This document shows, piece by piece, positions 18,331 through 26,559 of a stretch of DNA of 54,859 bases. Position numbers and translations under genes: made by a program. The notes beneath the pieces are model-generated. The model was not told the origin of the DNA. It did not search any database and saw only the letters and a program-made list of their open reading frames with translations. The stretch is from Salegentibacter salarius (GTDB lineage Bacteria; Bacteroidota; Bacteroidia; Flavobacteriales; Flavobacteriaceae): assembly GCF_900168265.1 (NCBI RefSeq), contig NZ_FVZF01000028.1:1-54859 (forward strand), given 5' to 3'. How positions within the stretch are numbered: the first letter of the stretch is position 1; each line of letters opens with the position of its first letter.

Positions 18331-19128
18331 ATGGAAATACTAGAAATACTGGGTTACTTTGGAGCATTAATAATTGGAGTTGTCTTAGGTCTTATTGGCG
18401 GCGGTGGTTCTATATTAACGGTTCCCGTGCTTGTTTATTTACTGGCAATTAATCCTGTAACAGCTACGGCTTATTCCCTTTTCGTAGTTGGTGCTTCTGC
18501 TTTAGTGGGTGCGTTTAAAAATATGCAGAAGAAACTGGTAGATTTTAGAACCGCTATCGTGTTTTCTATTCCGGCTTTTATAGCTGTTTATGCCACTCGA
18601 AAATATATGGTGCCCGCCATTCCCGAATCACTTTTTAGTATAGGTGGTTTTGAAATCACGAAAAATATCGGGATTATGCTGTTTTTTGCGATCATTATGA
18701 TTTTGGCTTCGGTCTCCATGATTAGGGAAAATGGCAAGAAAAAAGCAGAAGCAGAAAAAATAAGTTATAACTACCCATTAATTATTATTGAAGGGATTGT
18801 AGTTGGTGTCTTAACCGGGATTGTTGGTGCCGGCGGAGGGTTTTTAATTATCCCAGCCCTGGTGCTTCTGGCTAAGCTCCCCATGAAAAAAGCCGTGGCT
18901 ACATCTTTATTAATTATTGCAATTAAATCGCTTATAGGATTTATTGGGGATGTTCAGAATATGAATATAGATTGGATATTTTTAGCCATCTTCACCGGTC
19001 TTTCGGTAGTAGGAATGTTTGTAGGTATCTATCTCAATAAATTTATAGATGGAAAAAAACTTAAAAAAGGTTTTGGTTGGTTCGTCTTGCTAATGGGTGT
19101 GTATATTATTTGGGCCGAAATCTCATAA
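18331..19128 (+). CDS. TauE/SafE-family sulfite/anion exporter
   Basis: A 265-residue permease with about eight helices in two related halves. Each half begins with a glycine-rich motif: GVVLGLIGGGGSILTVPVL near residue 20 and VGVLTGIVGAGGGFLIIPAL near 155. The family exports sulfite, sulfoacetate and related C1/sulfur anions. It is the first gene behind operator A, right after the Crp/Fnr regulator and upstream of the cyd genes. In this setting sulfite export, the product expected from the persulfide dioxygenase at 31919, is the best guess. Confidence 0.88.
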   Translation: MEILEILGYFGALIIGVVLGLIGGGGSILTVPVLVYLLAINPVTATAYSLFVVGASALVGAFKNMQKKLVDFRTAIVFSIPAFIAVYATRKYMVPAIPESLFSIGGFEITKNIGIMLFFAIIMILASVSMIRENGKKKAEAEKISYNYPLIIIEGIVVGVLTGIVGAGGGFLIIPALVLLAKLPMKKAVATSLLIIAIKSLIGFIGDVQNMNIDWIFLAIFTGLSVVGMFVGIYLNKFIDGKKLKKGFGWFVLLMGVYIIWAEIS

Positions 19129-19166
19129 AATTGAGAACTATTAGAATAGATTAAAAACTGAAATAA

Positions 19167-19619
19167 ATGCATTATAAAAACTACATTTTTGTTGGGATAC
19201 AACTTGTACTTTTTATTGCTTTTATTTTTGAAATAGATACTTTAAAATTTAACCGGCTGGAAGGGCTCCAACCGGTTTTTTTAGTTTTAAGTGGGCTGGG
19301 TTTCTTATTTATACTTATAGCTTTGCTGCAATTAAATACCAATCTGTCACCTTTCCCGAAGCCGAAGAATAATGCTATTTTAATTACTTCTGGGGTTTAT
19401 AAATATGTTCGGCATCCCATTTATTCAGGAATCCTCTTTGCGCTATTTTTTCTGGCCCTGTATTTTAATTCGTTTTATAAGCTTGGCATCGTGCTCTTGT
19501 TAGTTTTACTTTTTAGGTATAAATCAAATTACGAAGAAGAACAATTATGTTTAAAGTATCCAAATTATCGTGATTACCGGCAGAACACCGGTAGATTTTT
19601 CCCTAAATTTATTTGTTGA
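19167..19619 (+). CDS. Isoprenylcysteine carboxyl methyltransferase-like membrane protein
   Basis: A 150-residue protein with about four or five membrane helices and the ICMT/PEMT C-terminal signature: GVYKYVRHPIYSGIL near residue 80, then KSNYEEEQLCLKYPNYRDYR and GRFFP. The family uses SAM to methylate lipid or thiol-linked substrates at the membrane. It lies between the exporter (38-nt gap) and cydA (56-nt gap), so it is probably in one operon with them. Its substrate is unknown. Association with sulfur genes raises the possibility of thiol methylation, which is speculation. Confidence 0.78.
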   Translation: MHYKNYIFVGIQLVLFIAFIFEIDTLKFNRLEGLQPVFLVLSGLGFLFILIALLQLNTNLSPFPKPKNNAILITSGVYKYVRHPIYSGILFALFFLALYFNSFYKLGIVLLLVLLFRYKSNYEEEQLCLKYPNYRDYRQNTGRFFPKFIC

Positions 19620-19675
19620 AAATTATATTGATAAGTCCATATTTAATGGTTTTAAAATCAATAAACTAGAAGTTG

Positions 19676-21073
19676 ATGGAGAATTTAGATTATGCTCGCC
19701 TACAAATGGCCTTTACTTTAGGCTTCCACATTATTTTTGCCTGTATTGGTATGGTAATGCCTTTCTTTATGGTGGTAGCGCACCATAAATGGTTAAAAAC
19801 ACGAAATCCCGTTTATAAAAGATTAAGTATGGCCTGGCTAAAAGGAGTGGCCATTTTTTTTGTAACCGGTGCGGTTTCAGGTACTGCTCTTTCTTTTGAA
19901 CTGGGAATGCTTTGGCCCGAATTTATGAAACACGCAGGGCCAATAATTGGAATGCCCTTTTCGCTGGAAGGCGCTGCATTTTTTGTAGAAGCCATCGCCC
20001 TTGGATTCTATCTCTACGGCTGGAATAAGCTCCCGGAAAAATTTCACTGGTTTACTGGAGTCATTATAGGTGTTTCAGGTGTAGCTTCAGGAATACTAGT
20101 AGTTTCAGCAAATGGATGGATGAATGCTCCCTCAGGCTTCGATTATATTAATGGGGAATTTACTAATATAGATCCTGTTGCCGCCTTATTGAATCCTGCC
20201 TGGTTTACACAAGCTTTGCATATGACGTTAGCTGCCTTTGTAGCCACTAGTTTTGGAGTTGCAGGAATTCATGCTTTTCAAATTTTCCGGAAAAGAAATG
20301 TAGAATTACATACTAAAGCTTTTAAAATCGCAATCATTTTTGGAGCAGTTGCCGCATTTTTGCAGCCAATAAGCGGCGATCTTTCGGCAAAAGATGTAGC
20401 CGAACGCCAACCGGTAAAGTTGGCTGCTATGGAAGCACATTATGAGACCGAAAAAGGTGCTCCGCTCTATATTGGAGGCATTGTAGATGAAGAAAACCGA
20501 ACGGTAACCAATAAAATTGAAATTCCTAATGCTTTATCTTTCCTGGCTTTTGGGGATTTTGATGCCGAAGTAAAAGGATTAAATGATTTCCCTGAAGATG
20601 AACTTCCTCCGGTTGCGATTGTGCATTATGCCTTTCAAATTATGGTGGGGATCGGGACATTATTGATGTTTGCCGGGCTCATTTATTTTATCAGTTTAAA
20701 GAAGAAAAAATTGCTTAATAATAAATATTACTGGCTATTATTTATAGTTGTTGCTCCGCTTGGTTTTGTAGCCATAGAAGCAGGTTGGGTTGTTACCGAA
20801 GTTGGACGCCAGCCCTGGATAATTCACCAGATAATGCGCACCAAAGATGCCGTAACTCCTATGCCTGGAATGAAGTATAGTTTCTTTTTCTACCTGTTTT
20901 TATATACGGTGCTGGGAATAACCGTTACCTGGTTAATGAACCGACAGATAAAATCTCTTAATCAAGAACCCAACGAGGACGGTTCTAAGGAAAATTCCTC
21001 TCAGAAATCTTTTGATCGTGAAAGAGCGCGTAAAAACAATCCTATTAACATGAAGAATAAAAGCAAAGATTAG
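19676..21073 (+). CDS. cydA: Cytochrome bd-type ubiquinol oxidase subunit I (short Q-loop)
   Basis: A 465-residue CydA-type subunit of a terminal oxidase in the inner membrane. Heme ligands visible are H18 (FTLGFHIIF) and H182 (ALHMTLAAF). E98 and E105 in SLEGAAFFVEAIALG match the conserved acidic pair near the oxygen-reducing site, and GRQPW is kept. Its shortness points to the short Q-loop (CIO-like) class. The ATG at 19676 is preferred to the TTG just before it. It is followed after 2 nt by cydB. bd oxidases resist sulfide, which suits the sulfur genes around it. Confidence 0.92.
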   Translation: MENLDYARLQMAFTLGFHIIFACIGMVMPFFMVVAHHKWLKTRNPVYKRLSMAWLKGVAIFFVTGAVSGTALSFELGMLWPEFMKHAGPIIGMPFSLEGAAFFVEAIALGFYLYGWNKLPEKFHWFTGVIIGVSGVASGILVVSANGWMNAPSGFDYINGEFTNIDPVAALLNPAWFTQALHMTLAAFVATSFGVAGIHAFQIFRKRNVELHTKAFKIAIIFGAVAAFLQPISGDLSAKDVAERQPVKLAAMEAHYETEKGAPLYIGGIVDEENRTVTNKIEIPNALSFLAFGDFDAEVKGLNDFPEDELPPVAIVHYAFQIMVGIGTLLMFAGLIYFISLKKKKLLNNKYYWLLFIVVAPLGFVAIEAGWVVTEVGRQPWIIHQIMRTKDAVTPMPGMKYSFFFYLFLYTVLGITVTWLMNRQIKSLNQEPNEDGSKENSSQKSFDRERARKNNPINMKNKSKD

Positions 21074-21075
21074 TT

Positions 21076-22113
21076 ATGTTGTATATAGTGTTATTTTTTC
21101 TGCTGTTTTCATTGCTTTTATATGTGCTACTCGGTGGTGCCGATTTTGGTGCTGGAATTGTAGAATTGTTTTCTTCTGCAAAAAATAAGGAGCATACCAG
21201 AGATACAATTTATAGGGTAATGGGCCCCATTTGGGAGGCAAATCATATCTGGCTTATTATTATGCTTGTAATTTTGTGGGTGGCTTTTCCCGCTTACTTT
21301 AATATCATGATAATCTATTTGCATATTCCTTTAACTTTAGTTTTGCTGGGGATTACCCTGCGAGGTGTGGCTTTTGTTTTTAGGCATTATGATGCGGTGG
21401 TAGATAAATCTCAATTCTGGTATAACTGGCTTTTTAGAATAGGAAGTTTTGTTACACCAGTTTTTCTGGGAATGTCTTTCGGGGCACTTATTGGTGGTAA
21501 AATTATTATTACCGAAGATTATGAAAATTACGGCTTTTATGATCTTTTTATGCAACACTGGCTCAATATTTTTAGCCTGTTGGTTGGTTTATTTTACGCG
21601 GCTCTTTGCGCATTTTTAGCATCCACACTTCTAATTGGTGAAGCCGAAGGTAAAGCCCGAAAGCACTATGCTAGAAACTCGGCATTCTTTACTTCGGTTT
21701 TGGTGGTGCTTGGATTTATTTTAATCAGTTTTGGATATTTCAGCGATGTAAAATTTGCCGAAGATTTTATACATAATCCGGTTTCCCTGGCCTGTGTGGC
21801 TTTTTCCGGAATCTTATTATTTCCGTTGTGGAAATTCATTAAGAAGGAATACCGAATAGCCAGTAGATATTTAGCTGTTTTCCAGGTGATTTTAGTTCTG
21901 TTTGCAGCACTTTACGCTCATTTTCCGTATATAATTATTACTGCAGACAAAGAAGTAAGTTTGCTGGCAAACCTGGCCCCAGAGGCTACGATTAGTAATC
22001 TGGCCATCATGCTTCTTATTGGAGGATTTATAATTTTACCCGGACTTTTTCATTTGATGCGTTCTTTTAATATGATTAAGGTTTTAGAGAAAAATGAGAA
22101 AAAATATGAGTAA
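21076..22113 (+). CDS. cydB: Cytochrome bd-type ubiquinol oxidase subunit II
   Basis: A 345-residue CydB-like integral membrane protein of about nine helices. It starts with the family segment LYVLLGGADFGAGIVELF and continues with GPIWEANHIWLIIMLVILWV. It pairs with CydA to form the quinol oxidase that reduces oxygen to water. The start is 2 nt after cydA, indicating tight co-expression. No cydX-like small ORF or cydDC genes are seen beside it. The 132-nt gap to the next gene may hold an extra promoter, but no clear one was found. Confidence 0.92.
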   Translation: MLYIVLFFLLFSLLLYVLLGGADFGAGIVELFSSAKNKEHTRDTIYRVMGPIWEANHIWLIIMLVILWVAFPAYFNIMIIYLHIPLTLVLLGITLRGVAFVFRHYDAVVDKSQFWYNWLFRIGSFVTPVFLGMSFGALIGGKIIITEDYENYGFYDLFMQHWLNIFSLLVGLFYAALCAFLASTLLIGEAEGKARKHYARNSAFFTSVLVVLGFILISFGYFSDVKFAEDFIHNPVSLACVAFSGILLFPLWKFIKKEYRIASRYLAVFQVILVLFAALYAHFPYIIITADKEVSLLANLAPEATISNLAIMLLIGGFIILPGLFHLMRSFNMIKVLEKNEKKYE

Positions 22114-22245
22114 GTTGTTGTACGGTGTAGATTTATGATTATAAAACAACTGATTATAAAGCCTGTTTTTTATCCTGAGTCCAGGAAATTTTTCGGGTAA
22201 AAATTGATCACAAATTATTTTGCAAATTCAGAGGAAATAAAGATT

Positions 22246-22860
22246 ATGAAAGAGATGAAAGCACATTGGGAAGAAGTATATGCAAAGAAGTCTTATCCTG
22301 AAACAAGTTGGTATCAGGAAAAACCTGAGATTTCATTAAATTTTATTCAACAATTAGAATTGCCCTATACCTCGAAGATTATAGACATTGGTGGTGGAGA
22401 TTCTAATCTTGTAGATTTTTTAATGAAAGAAGGTTATCGCGATATTTCGGTTCTGGATATTTCTAAAGAGGCTTTGGAAAAAGCTGAAGCCCGATTGGGC
22501 GCCGAAGCGGAAAAGGTAACCTGGATAAACGCTGATGTTTCAAGCTTTGAAGCAACCCAAACCTATCACCTTTGGCACGATAGAGCGGCGTTTCATTTTT
22601 TAACTGAAGATCAGCAAATTGAAAATTATATACGTACACTGGAAAATTCGGTTATTCCCGGTGGGTTTGTAATTATTGCAACTTTTTCAAAGAATGGACC
22701 TACAAAATGTAGCGGCCGTACGGTTAAGCAATATGATAAAGAAGATCTTGAAAATTTACTTGAAGCCAAATTTAATCTTGTTGAAAGTAAAAACATAGAT
22801 CACACAACCCCAACGGGAGCTATTCAGAATTTTACGTTTTGTTGTTTCAGAAAAAAATAG
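22246..22860 (+). CDS. Class I SAM-dependent methyltransferase
   Basis: A 204-residue methyltransferase with SAM motif I IIDIGGGDSNLVDFL near residue 45, an acidic residue ending strand 2 (VLDIS), INADVSSFE and HLWHDRAAFHFLTE. The ATG at 22246, preceded by GAGGAAATAAAG, gives the proper N-terminus; an upstream TTG frame to 22204 is less likely. It is followed after 7 nt by a second methyltransferase, so the two form a pair at the end of the operon driven from operator A. The substrate is unknown. Small thiol or chalcogen methylation is possible. Confidence 0.82.
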   Translation: MKEMKAHWEEVYAKKSYPETSWYQEKPEISLNFIQQLELPYTSKIIDIGGGDSNLVDFLMKEGYRDISVLDISKEALEKAEARLGAEAEKVTWINADVSSFEATQTYHLWHDRAAFHFLTEDQQIENYIRTLENSVIPGGFVIIATFSKNGPTKCSGRTVKQYDKEDLENLLEAKFNLVESKNIDHTTPTGAIQNFTFCCFRKK

Positions 22861-22867
22861 AAATTTT

Positions 22868-23479
22868 ATGAAAGAGTTTTGGGATGAACGCTACGCCGAA
22901 CCGGATTATGTTTACGGAAAAGCTCCCAACAAGTATTTCAAAAGGAAACTTGATGAAATACAGCCAGGGAAAATTTTGTTCCCGGCAGAAGGGGAAGGCC
23001 GTAATGCAGTTTACGCAGCCAAAAGAGCTTGGAAGGTTTCTGCTTTTGACATTAGTAAAGAAGGAAGGGAGAAAGCCCTTAAGTTGGCAAATTCAGAAGA
23101 TGTAGAAATTGATTACCAAGTTGGGAAATTGGCCGATATGGATTATAAAGCGGAACAGTTTGATGTTATAGCTTTAATCTTCGCCCATTTTTCACCGGAG
23201 GACAAACAAAGCTATTTTGCAGAATTTAGAAATCTATTGAAACCTGGCGGAGTTATTATTTTTGAAGCTTTCAGCAAAGAGCAGATAGATGTTCAGAAAG
23301 AGAATCCAAAATCAGGCGGACCTAAGAATGCTGAAATGTTATTTTCAAAAGAAGAATTACAAACCAGCTTTAGCGGATTTAAATTCGAGGAATTTGAAGA
23401 TAAATTAATAGAACTTTCTGAAGGAAAATACCATAATGGCAAAGCAGCGGTAATTCGTTTTGTAGCTACGAAGCCGTGA
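22868..23479 (+). CDS. SAM-dependent methyltransferase, TehB-like
   Basis: A 203-residue class I methyltransferase starting MKEFWDERYAEPDYVYGKAP, with motif I ILFPAEGEGRNAVYAA, AFDIS at the end of strand 2, and a C-terminal LKPGGVIIFEAFS. The layout resembles the tellurite-resistance TehB and thiol/chalcogen methyltransferase group. It is the last gene before the terminator at 23491-23522. In a sulfur operon, methylation of toxic thiols or selenium/tellurium species is a reasonable but untested idea. Confidence 0.82.
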   Translation: MKEFWDERYAEPDYVYGKAPNKYFKRKLDEIQPGKILFPAEGEGRNAVYAAKRAWKVSAFDISKEGREKALKLANSEDVEIDYQVGKLADMDYKAEQFDVIALIFAHFSPEDKQSYFAEFRNLLKPGGVIIFEAFSKEQIDVQKENPKSGGPKNAEMLFSKEELQTSFSGFKFEEFEDKLIELSEGKYHNGKAAVIRFVATKP

Positions 23480-23490
23480 TTTATAAAAAA

Positions 23491-23522
23491 ACCTCACAAG
23501 CTATTCTCTTCACCTGTGAGGT
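23491..23522. terminator. Bidirectional terminator between convergent operons
   Basis: ACCTCACA at 23491-23498 pairs with TGTGAGGT at 23515-23522, with an A-run before and T-rich sequence after. It serves the methyltransferase operon (+) and the SoxB-like operon (-). The same CCTCACA/TGTGAGG stem recurs after trxB at 41686. Confidence 0.75.
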
Positions 23523-23531
23523 TTGTTTTAT

Positions 23532-25181
23532 CTAGTGGAATTCATAATCGGTTCCGGGAACCGTTGAAAAAGATTTTTCACCTAAATATTCGCAATAAGA
23601 ACGCCCATCCAGTCTTGGGGAAACCGGGGAGTGCTTTTGCAGGTATTCTTCTACTACTTCGTGAATAGTATAGTCTTGTACCTCAACATTTTTAACGTTC
23701 GGCATTCGGCAAAGATTATCAATGGGGTCACCGGGCCGCACACAGGCTGAAATAGTGTAATACTCATCATCCTGGATTTTCTCGCCATTTACCTTAACCG
23801 ATTTTATACGTTCCCCTTTTTCATTCTGAGAATTAAAATCTACTTCCATTCCAGAGAATCTAACCATCCAGCCGCCAAAACGCTCGGTAGGAGTTTGGGC
23901 AAAGGCATTGTGCATCTCACTTTCCAGCCAGTCTTTTATCTGCTTTCCGGTAGCCTTCCCGGTTTTTACTTTTTCATTTACCGGGAGCACGTTCCATAAA
24001 TTAGCCCGGGTTATAGGCGCAGGTTTTCCGTTCTCGGGAACTATGGGATTTCCAAAACGAAATCCGTTAGAGATAGAAATATCGGCACCGGTTTTCCACC
24101 TTGCTGCATCTGTGATCATATTATCCATTGGGTTTTCCACCGTTAAATATCGGTAAAGTGGCGTTTCGGTATAACCAATTACGGTCTCCAAATGCTCTTT
24201 ATAAGGTTCCTTTGCCTTGCTGACTAGTTTAGCAATTTTAGGATTGGCCGGGTATTTTTTCGGATCAACTTCTAATAACTCATATTCCTCATCTACAATC
24301 TCGCCATTTTTAAAATAAAGATTTAATTTTCCTACAAAAGAGCCAAAAGCTCCGGGTTCGGTAACTTTCGCATATTTCCCTTTAATAGGCTCCCGAACGC
24401 GTTCGTGAGTGTCGTTTCCGAAGATATAATCTACATCTTTAGCAATTGGATTGTTAGCTAATTCTACCTGCTTAAAAATTCCGAAGTGGGTTACCAAAAA
24501 CAGCGCGTCAACTTTCTCTTCTTTTTTTACTTTCTGAATTAGTTCTTCCACGCCCTCGTCTAATCCGCTAAAGTCAATACCTTCACTAAAAATCGGATTT
24601 TGCCTTACAGGAACATCAGGATCGTTTATCCCGATAAACCCAAGTTTTACATCTTCAATTTCTTTAGTCCAGTAGGGTGGAAAAAGCTCTTTTTTATCTT
24701 CCTGGTGAAACATATTCTGAACAATTACAGGAGTTTCAAAACCCTGTAAAACATCCATCATTACTTTCTTGCCATAGACTACTTCCCAGTTACCCGGCAC
24801 TAGAAGGTCGTAATCCATATTCTTTATAATTTCAGGAAAAATTTTTCCTTCAGAAAGTGCGGCATAGCCACTTCCCTGGATAAGATCACCGCCATCAAAA
24901 ATTATGGTATTAGGGTTTTTGGCTCTTTCTTCTTCAAAGAGGGTTTGAATGTGTGCGAGGCCGCCACGTTCTTTAAATACTATTTCTTCATCTTCCCAAA
25001 ATAATTCGGGGTGAGAATCAAGTTGCCCGTGAATATCGGCCGTTTGTAAAATGGTGATTTTAGTGGTTTCATCTATATTTTTCTCCGGGTTTTTACCATT
25101 TGCATTGTTGCAAGAGGTATATAAACCAATGGTAGCAATGCCTGAAAACAGGATCATTGCTGTCTTTAAACTAATTTTCAT
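23532..25181 (-). CDS. SoxB-like metallophosphatase/5'-nucleotidase lipoprotein
   Basis: A 549-residue exported lipoprotein (lipobox LYTSC, Cys24). The metallophosphatase domain has QTADIHGQLD (D49, H51), DGGDLIQGSG (D99) and FGNDTHERV, and a 5'-nucleotidase C-terminal domain follows. Where 5'-nucleotidases have GNHE, this protein has GNWEVVYG (130-137), so the catalytic His is Trp. SoxB thiosulfohydrolases also have W-E-F there (GHWEFTYG). SNGFRFG and RFGGWMVRFSGM also recall SoxB. It is the last gene of an operon with two DsrE-like proteins and DoxX, supporting a sulfur role. No soxXA or soxYZ is nearby. A plain nucleotidase is the alternative. Confidence 0.8.
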   Translation of the reverse strand: MKISLKTAMILFSGIATIGLYTSCNNANGKNPEKNIDETTKITILQTADIHGQLDSHPELFWEDEEIVFKERGGLAHIQTLFEEERAKNPNTIIFDGGDLIQGSGYAALSEGKIFPEIIKNMDYDLLVPGNWEVVYGKKVMMDVLQGFETPVIVQNMFHQEDKKELFPPYWTKEIEDVKLGFIGINDPDVPVRQNPIFSEGIDFSGLDEGVEELIQKVKKEEKVDALFLVTHFGIFKQVELANNPIAKDVDYIFGNDTHERVREPIKGKYAKVTEPGAFGSFVGKLNLYFKNGEIVDEEYELLEVDPKKYPANPKIAKLVSKAKEPYKEHLETVIGYTETPLYRYLTVENPMDNMITDAARWKTGADISISNGFRFGNPIVPENGKPAPITRANLWNVLPVNEKVKTGKATGKQIKDWLESEMHNAFAQTPTERFGGWMVRFSGMEVDFNSQNEKGERIKSVKVNGEKIQDDEYYTISACVRPGDPIDNLCRMPNVKNVEVQDYTIHEVVEEYLQKHSPVSPRLDGRSYCEYLGEKSFSTVPGTDYEFH

Positions 25182-25192
25182 AAATTATCTTT

Positions 25193-25612
25193 TTATAGCT
25201 CTATACTGTAATAGTTCTTATTCTTTTGTAATTGTAAAAGATGCGTAAAGGCGTGGTCTACTACTTTTATGTAGGGATGTAAATCTTTTTTATCAATTTT
25301 TAAATAGTTTATTGAGAGTTTACAAACCTTGATCTCTACGCCCGCAGCTTTAGCTTTTTTTACGTAGTTGTTCATCTTCTCTTTATCTGTAAGCTCCTTA
25401 ACATTTCGTCCATAAAGGACTATCTGAAAATCACCAAATTTGTGACCATCTTCTTGTTTCAGTGCTTCAGCAGTAAGGATTATTGGCTCTAACTGTGGAA
25501 TTTTGGAAGTAGAGACTACATAATTATTCTTCTCAATTCCTGTTTTTGTTTGGGCAAAACCTGAAACGCCTAGCATAAAGACTAAGATTAGAATTCCTAT
25601 TTTTTTCATCAT
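25193..25612 (-). CDS. Exported DsrE-like protein 1
   Basis: A 139-residue protein with a signal peptide (MMKKIGILILVFMLGVSGFA, cut before QTKTG) and a DsrE/DsrF-like fold. The family pattern is FQIVLYGRNVKELTD followed by AAGVEIKVCKLSINYLKID, with one Cys at the position where DsrE-like proteins carry the sulfur-binding cysteine. It would act in the periplasm as a sulfane-sulfur carrier. It is a tandem paralog of the next gene upstream, ends 11 nt before the SoxB-like gene, and shares the C-terminal YYSIEL/YFSIEL. Confidence 0.78.
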   Translation of the reverse strand: MMKKIGILILVFMLGVSGFAQTKTGIEKNNYVVSTSKIPQLEPIILTAEALKQEDGHKFGDFQIVLYGRNVKELTDKEKMNNYVKKAKAAGVEIKVCKLSINYLKIDKKDLHPYIKVVDHAFTHLLQLQKNKNYYSIEL

Positions 25613-25644
25613 CTTGATATTTTATATGATTTAGAATACTTTTT

Positions 25645-26061
25645 TTAAAGCTCTATACTGAAATATCCTTTTTTCTGAAGTTGAAAATCATATAGAATTC
25701 CATTCTCAACAACTTCCATTTCAGATGGAATTTCTTTAGGATCTACACCAAATTTTTTGAGGGAAAATCCACAGGCTTTAAGCGCCACATTAGCTTTTTT
25801 GGCTCGCTGGATAAACTTTTGCATTTGTTCTTTATCGGTTAAGCCTTTTACGGTCTGGCCGCAAACAATAACCTGGAAATCACCAAAATGATGTGCATCT
25901 TCTGCCTGTAATTCTTCCGCAGTAATTAGAATGGGTTGTAACTGCGGAATTTTCTTGGTTAAAACCACATAATTATTCTTTTCAGGATTGTGATTTTGTG
26001 AATTTGTTGTTATTGAAAACAGCATAAAAAAAGCTGTAAAGATTAAAATTGATTTTTTCAT
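25645..26061 (-). CDS. Exported DsrE-like protein 2
   Basis: A 138-residue paralog of the 25193-25612 product with its own signal peptide (MKKSILIFTAFFMLFSITTN). It keeps FQVIVCGQTVKGLTD and ANVALKACGFSLKKFGVD, with Cys in the classical DsrE position plus a second Cys in the IVCG strand that paralog 1 lacks (LYG). The pair probably arose by tandem duplication and could form a heteromer, as DsrE/DsrF do. It sits 30 nt after DoxX and 32 nt before paralog 1 in one operon. Confidence 0.8.
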   Translation of the reverse strand: MKKSILIFTAFFMLFSITTNSQNHNPEKNNYVVLTKKIPQLQPILITAEELQAEDAHHFGDFQVIVCGQTVKGLTDKEQMQKFIQRAKKANVALKACGFSLKKFGVDPKEIPSEMEVVENGILYDFQLQKKGYFSIEL

Positions 26062-26091
26062 TTTTTGAATTTTGATGGCTGAAACAGCCGA

Positions 26092-26499
26092 TTATATTTT
26101 TGTTGTTTGTTGATCTTTAAAATCGTTGAGGATAAAAAACAGGAGTCCGCCGGCTATTGCAATATTTTTAAAAAGCGGCCCCAGTGTTGTAATTTGTCCT
26201 ACCTGCACGGTAAGGGTAATGGGAATTAAAACTGCCAGTAGAATTATGGCTGTCCAGCGAGTTTTGAAACCTATAAGAAGGCCAAGACCCGCAGTAAGCA
26301 TAATCACGCCAGAGAGAATTACCAGTAATTCCGGATTTCCGAAAAAATAGGCGATTCCTTTGAAACTGGCCTGGTCAATTCTATTTACCGTTTTTTCAAT
26401 ATTGAATAAATGGTGTAAACTGGCTACGAGAAATATCCCGCTGAGCATCACCCGTAACAATTGTATAGAGCGACGACTCACTAAAATTTGTGAATTCAT
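26092..26499 (-). CDS. DoxX-family membrane protein
   Basis: A 135-residue protein with four membrane helices and the DoxX layout (RVMLSGIFLVASLHHLFN near the N-terminus, then MLTAGLGLLIGFKTRW). The family includes DoxD-like subunits of thiosulfate:quinone oxidoreductase and many quinone- or redox-linked proteins. As first gene of the DoxX-DsrE-DsrE-SoxB-like operon it could pass electrons from sulfur oxidation to quinone. That is inferred from context. The stem TTCCGAA-N6-TTCGGAA just upstream separates it from the hypothetical gene. Confidence 0.8.
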   Translation of the reverse strand: MNSQILVSRRSIQLLRVMLSGIFLVASLHHLFNIEKTVNRIDQASFKGIAYFFGNPELLVILSGVIMLTAGLGLLIGFKTRWTAIILLAVLIPITLTVQVGQITTLGPLFKNIAIAGGLLFFILNDFKDQQTTKI

Positions 26500-26529
26500 T
26501 TTGATTAAGAATTAGTGAATAAAAATATC

Positions 26530-26549
26530 TTCCGAAGTTATATTCGGAA
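26530..26549 (-). terminator. Inverted repeat, probable terminator of the 118-aa gene
   Basis: TTCCGAA and TTCGGAA form a perfect 7-bp inverted repeat with a 6-nt spacer. On the minus strand it is followed by GATATTTTT, which fits a weak intrinsic terminator between the hypothetical gene and doxX. It could instead be an operator for the DoxX operon. Confidence 0.45.
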
Positions 26550-26559
26550 TTATATATGT

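Noticed and set aside
19570-19788. 72-codon plus-strand frame across the start of cydA
   Set aside because: Overlaps the end of the ICMT-like gene and the start of cydA in another frame and shows no family resemblance.
23532-25181. SoxB-like gene as a plain UshA-type 5'-nucleotidase
   Set aside because: The catalytic GNHE is GNWE and its neighbours are DsrE-like and DoxX proteins; kept as an alternative only.
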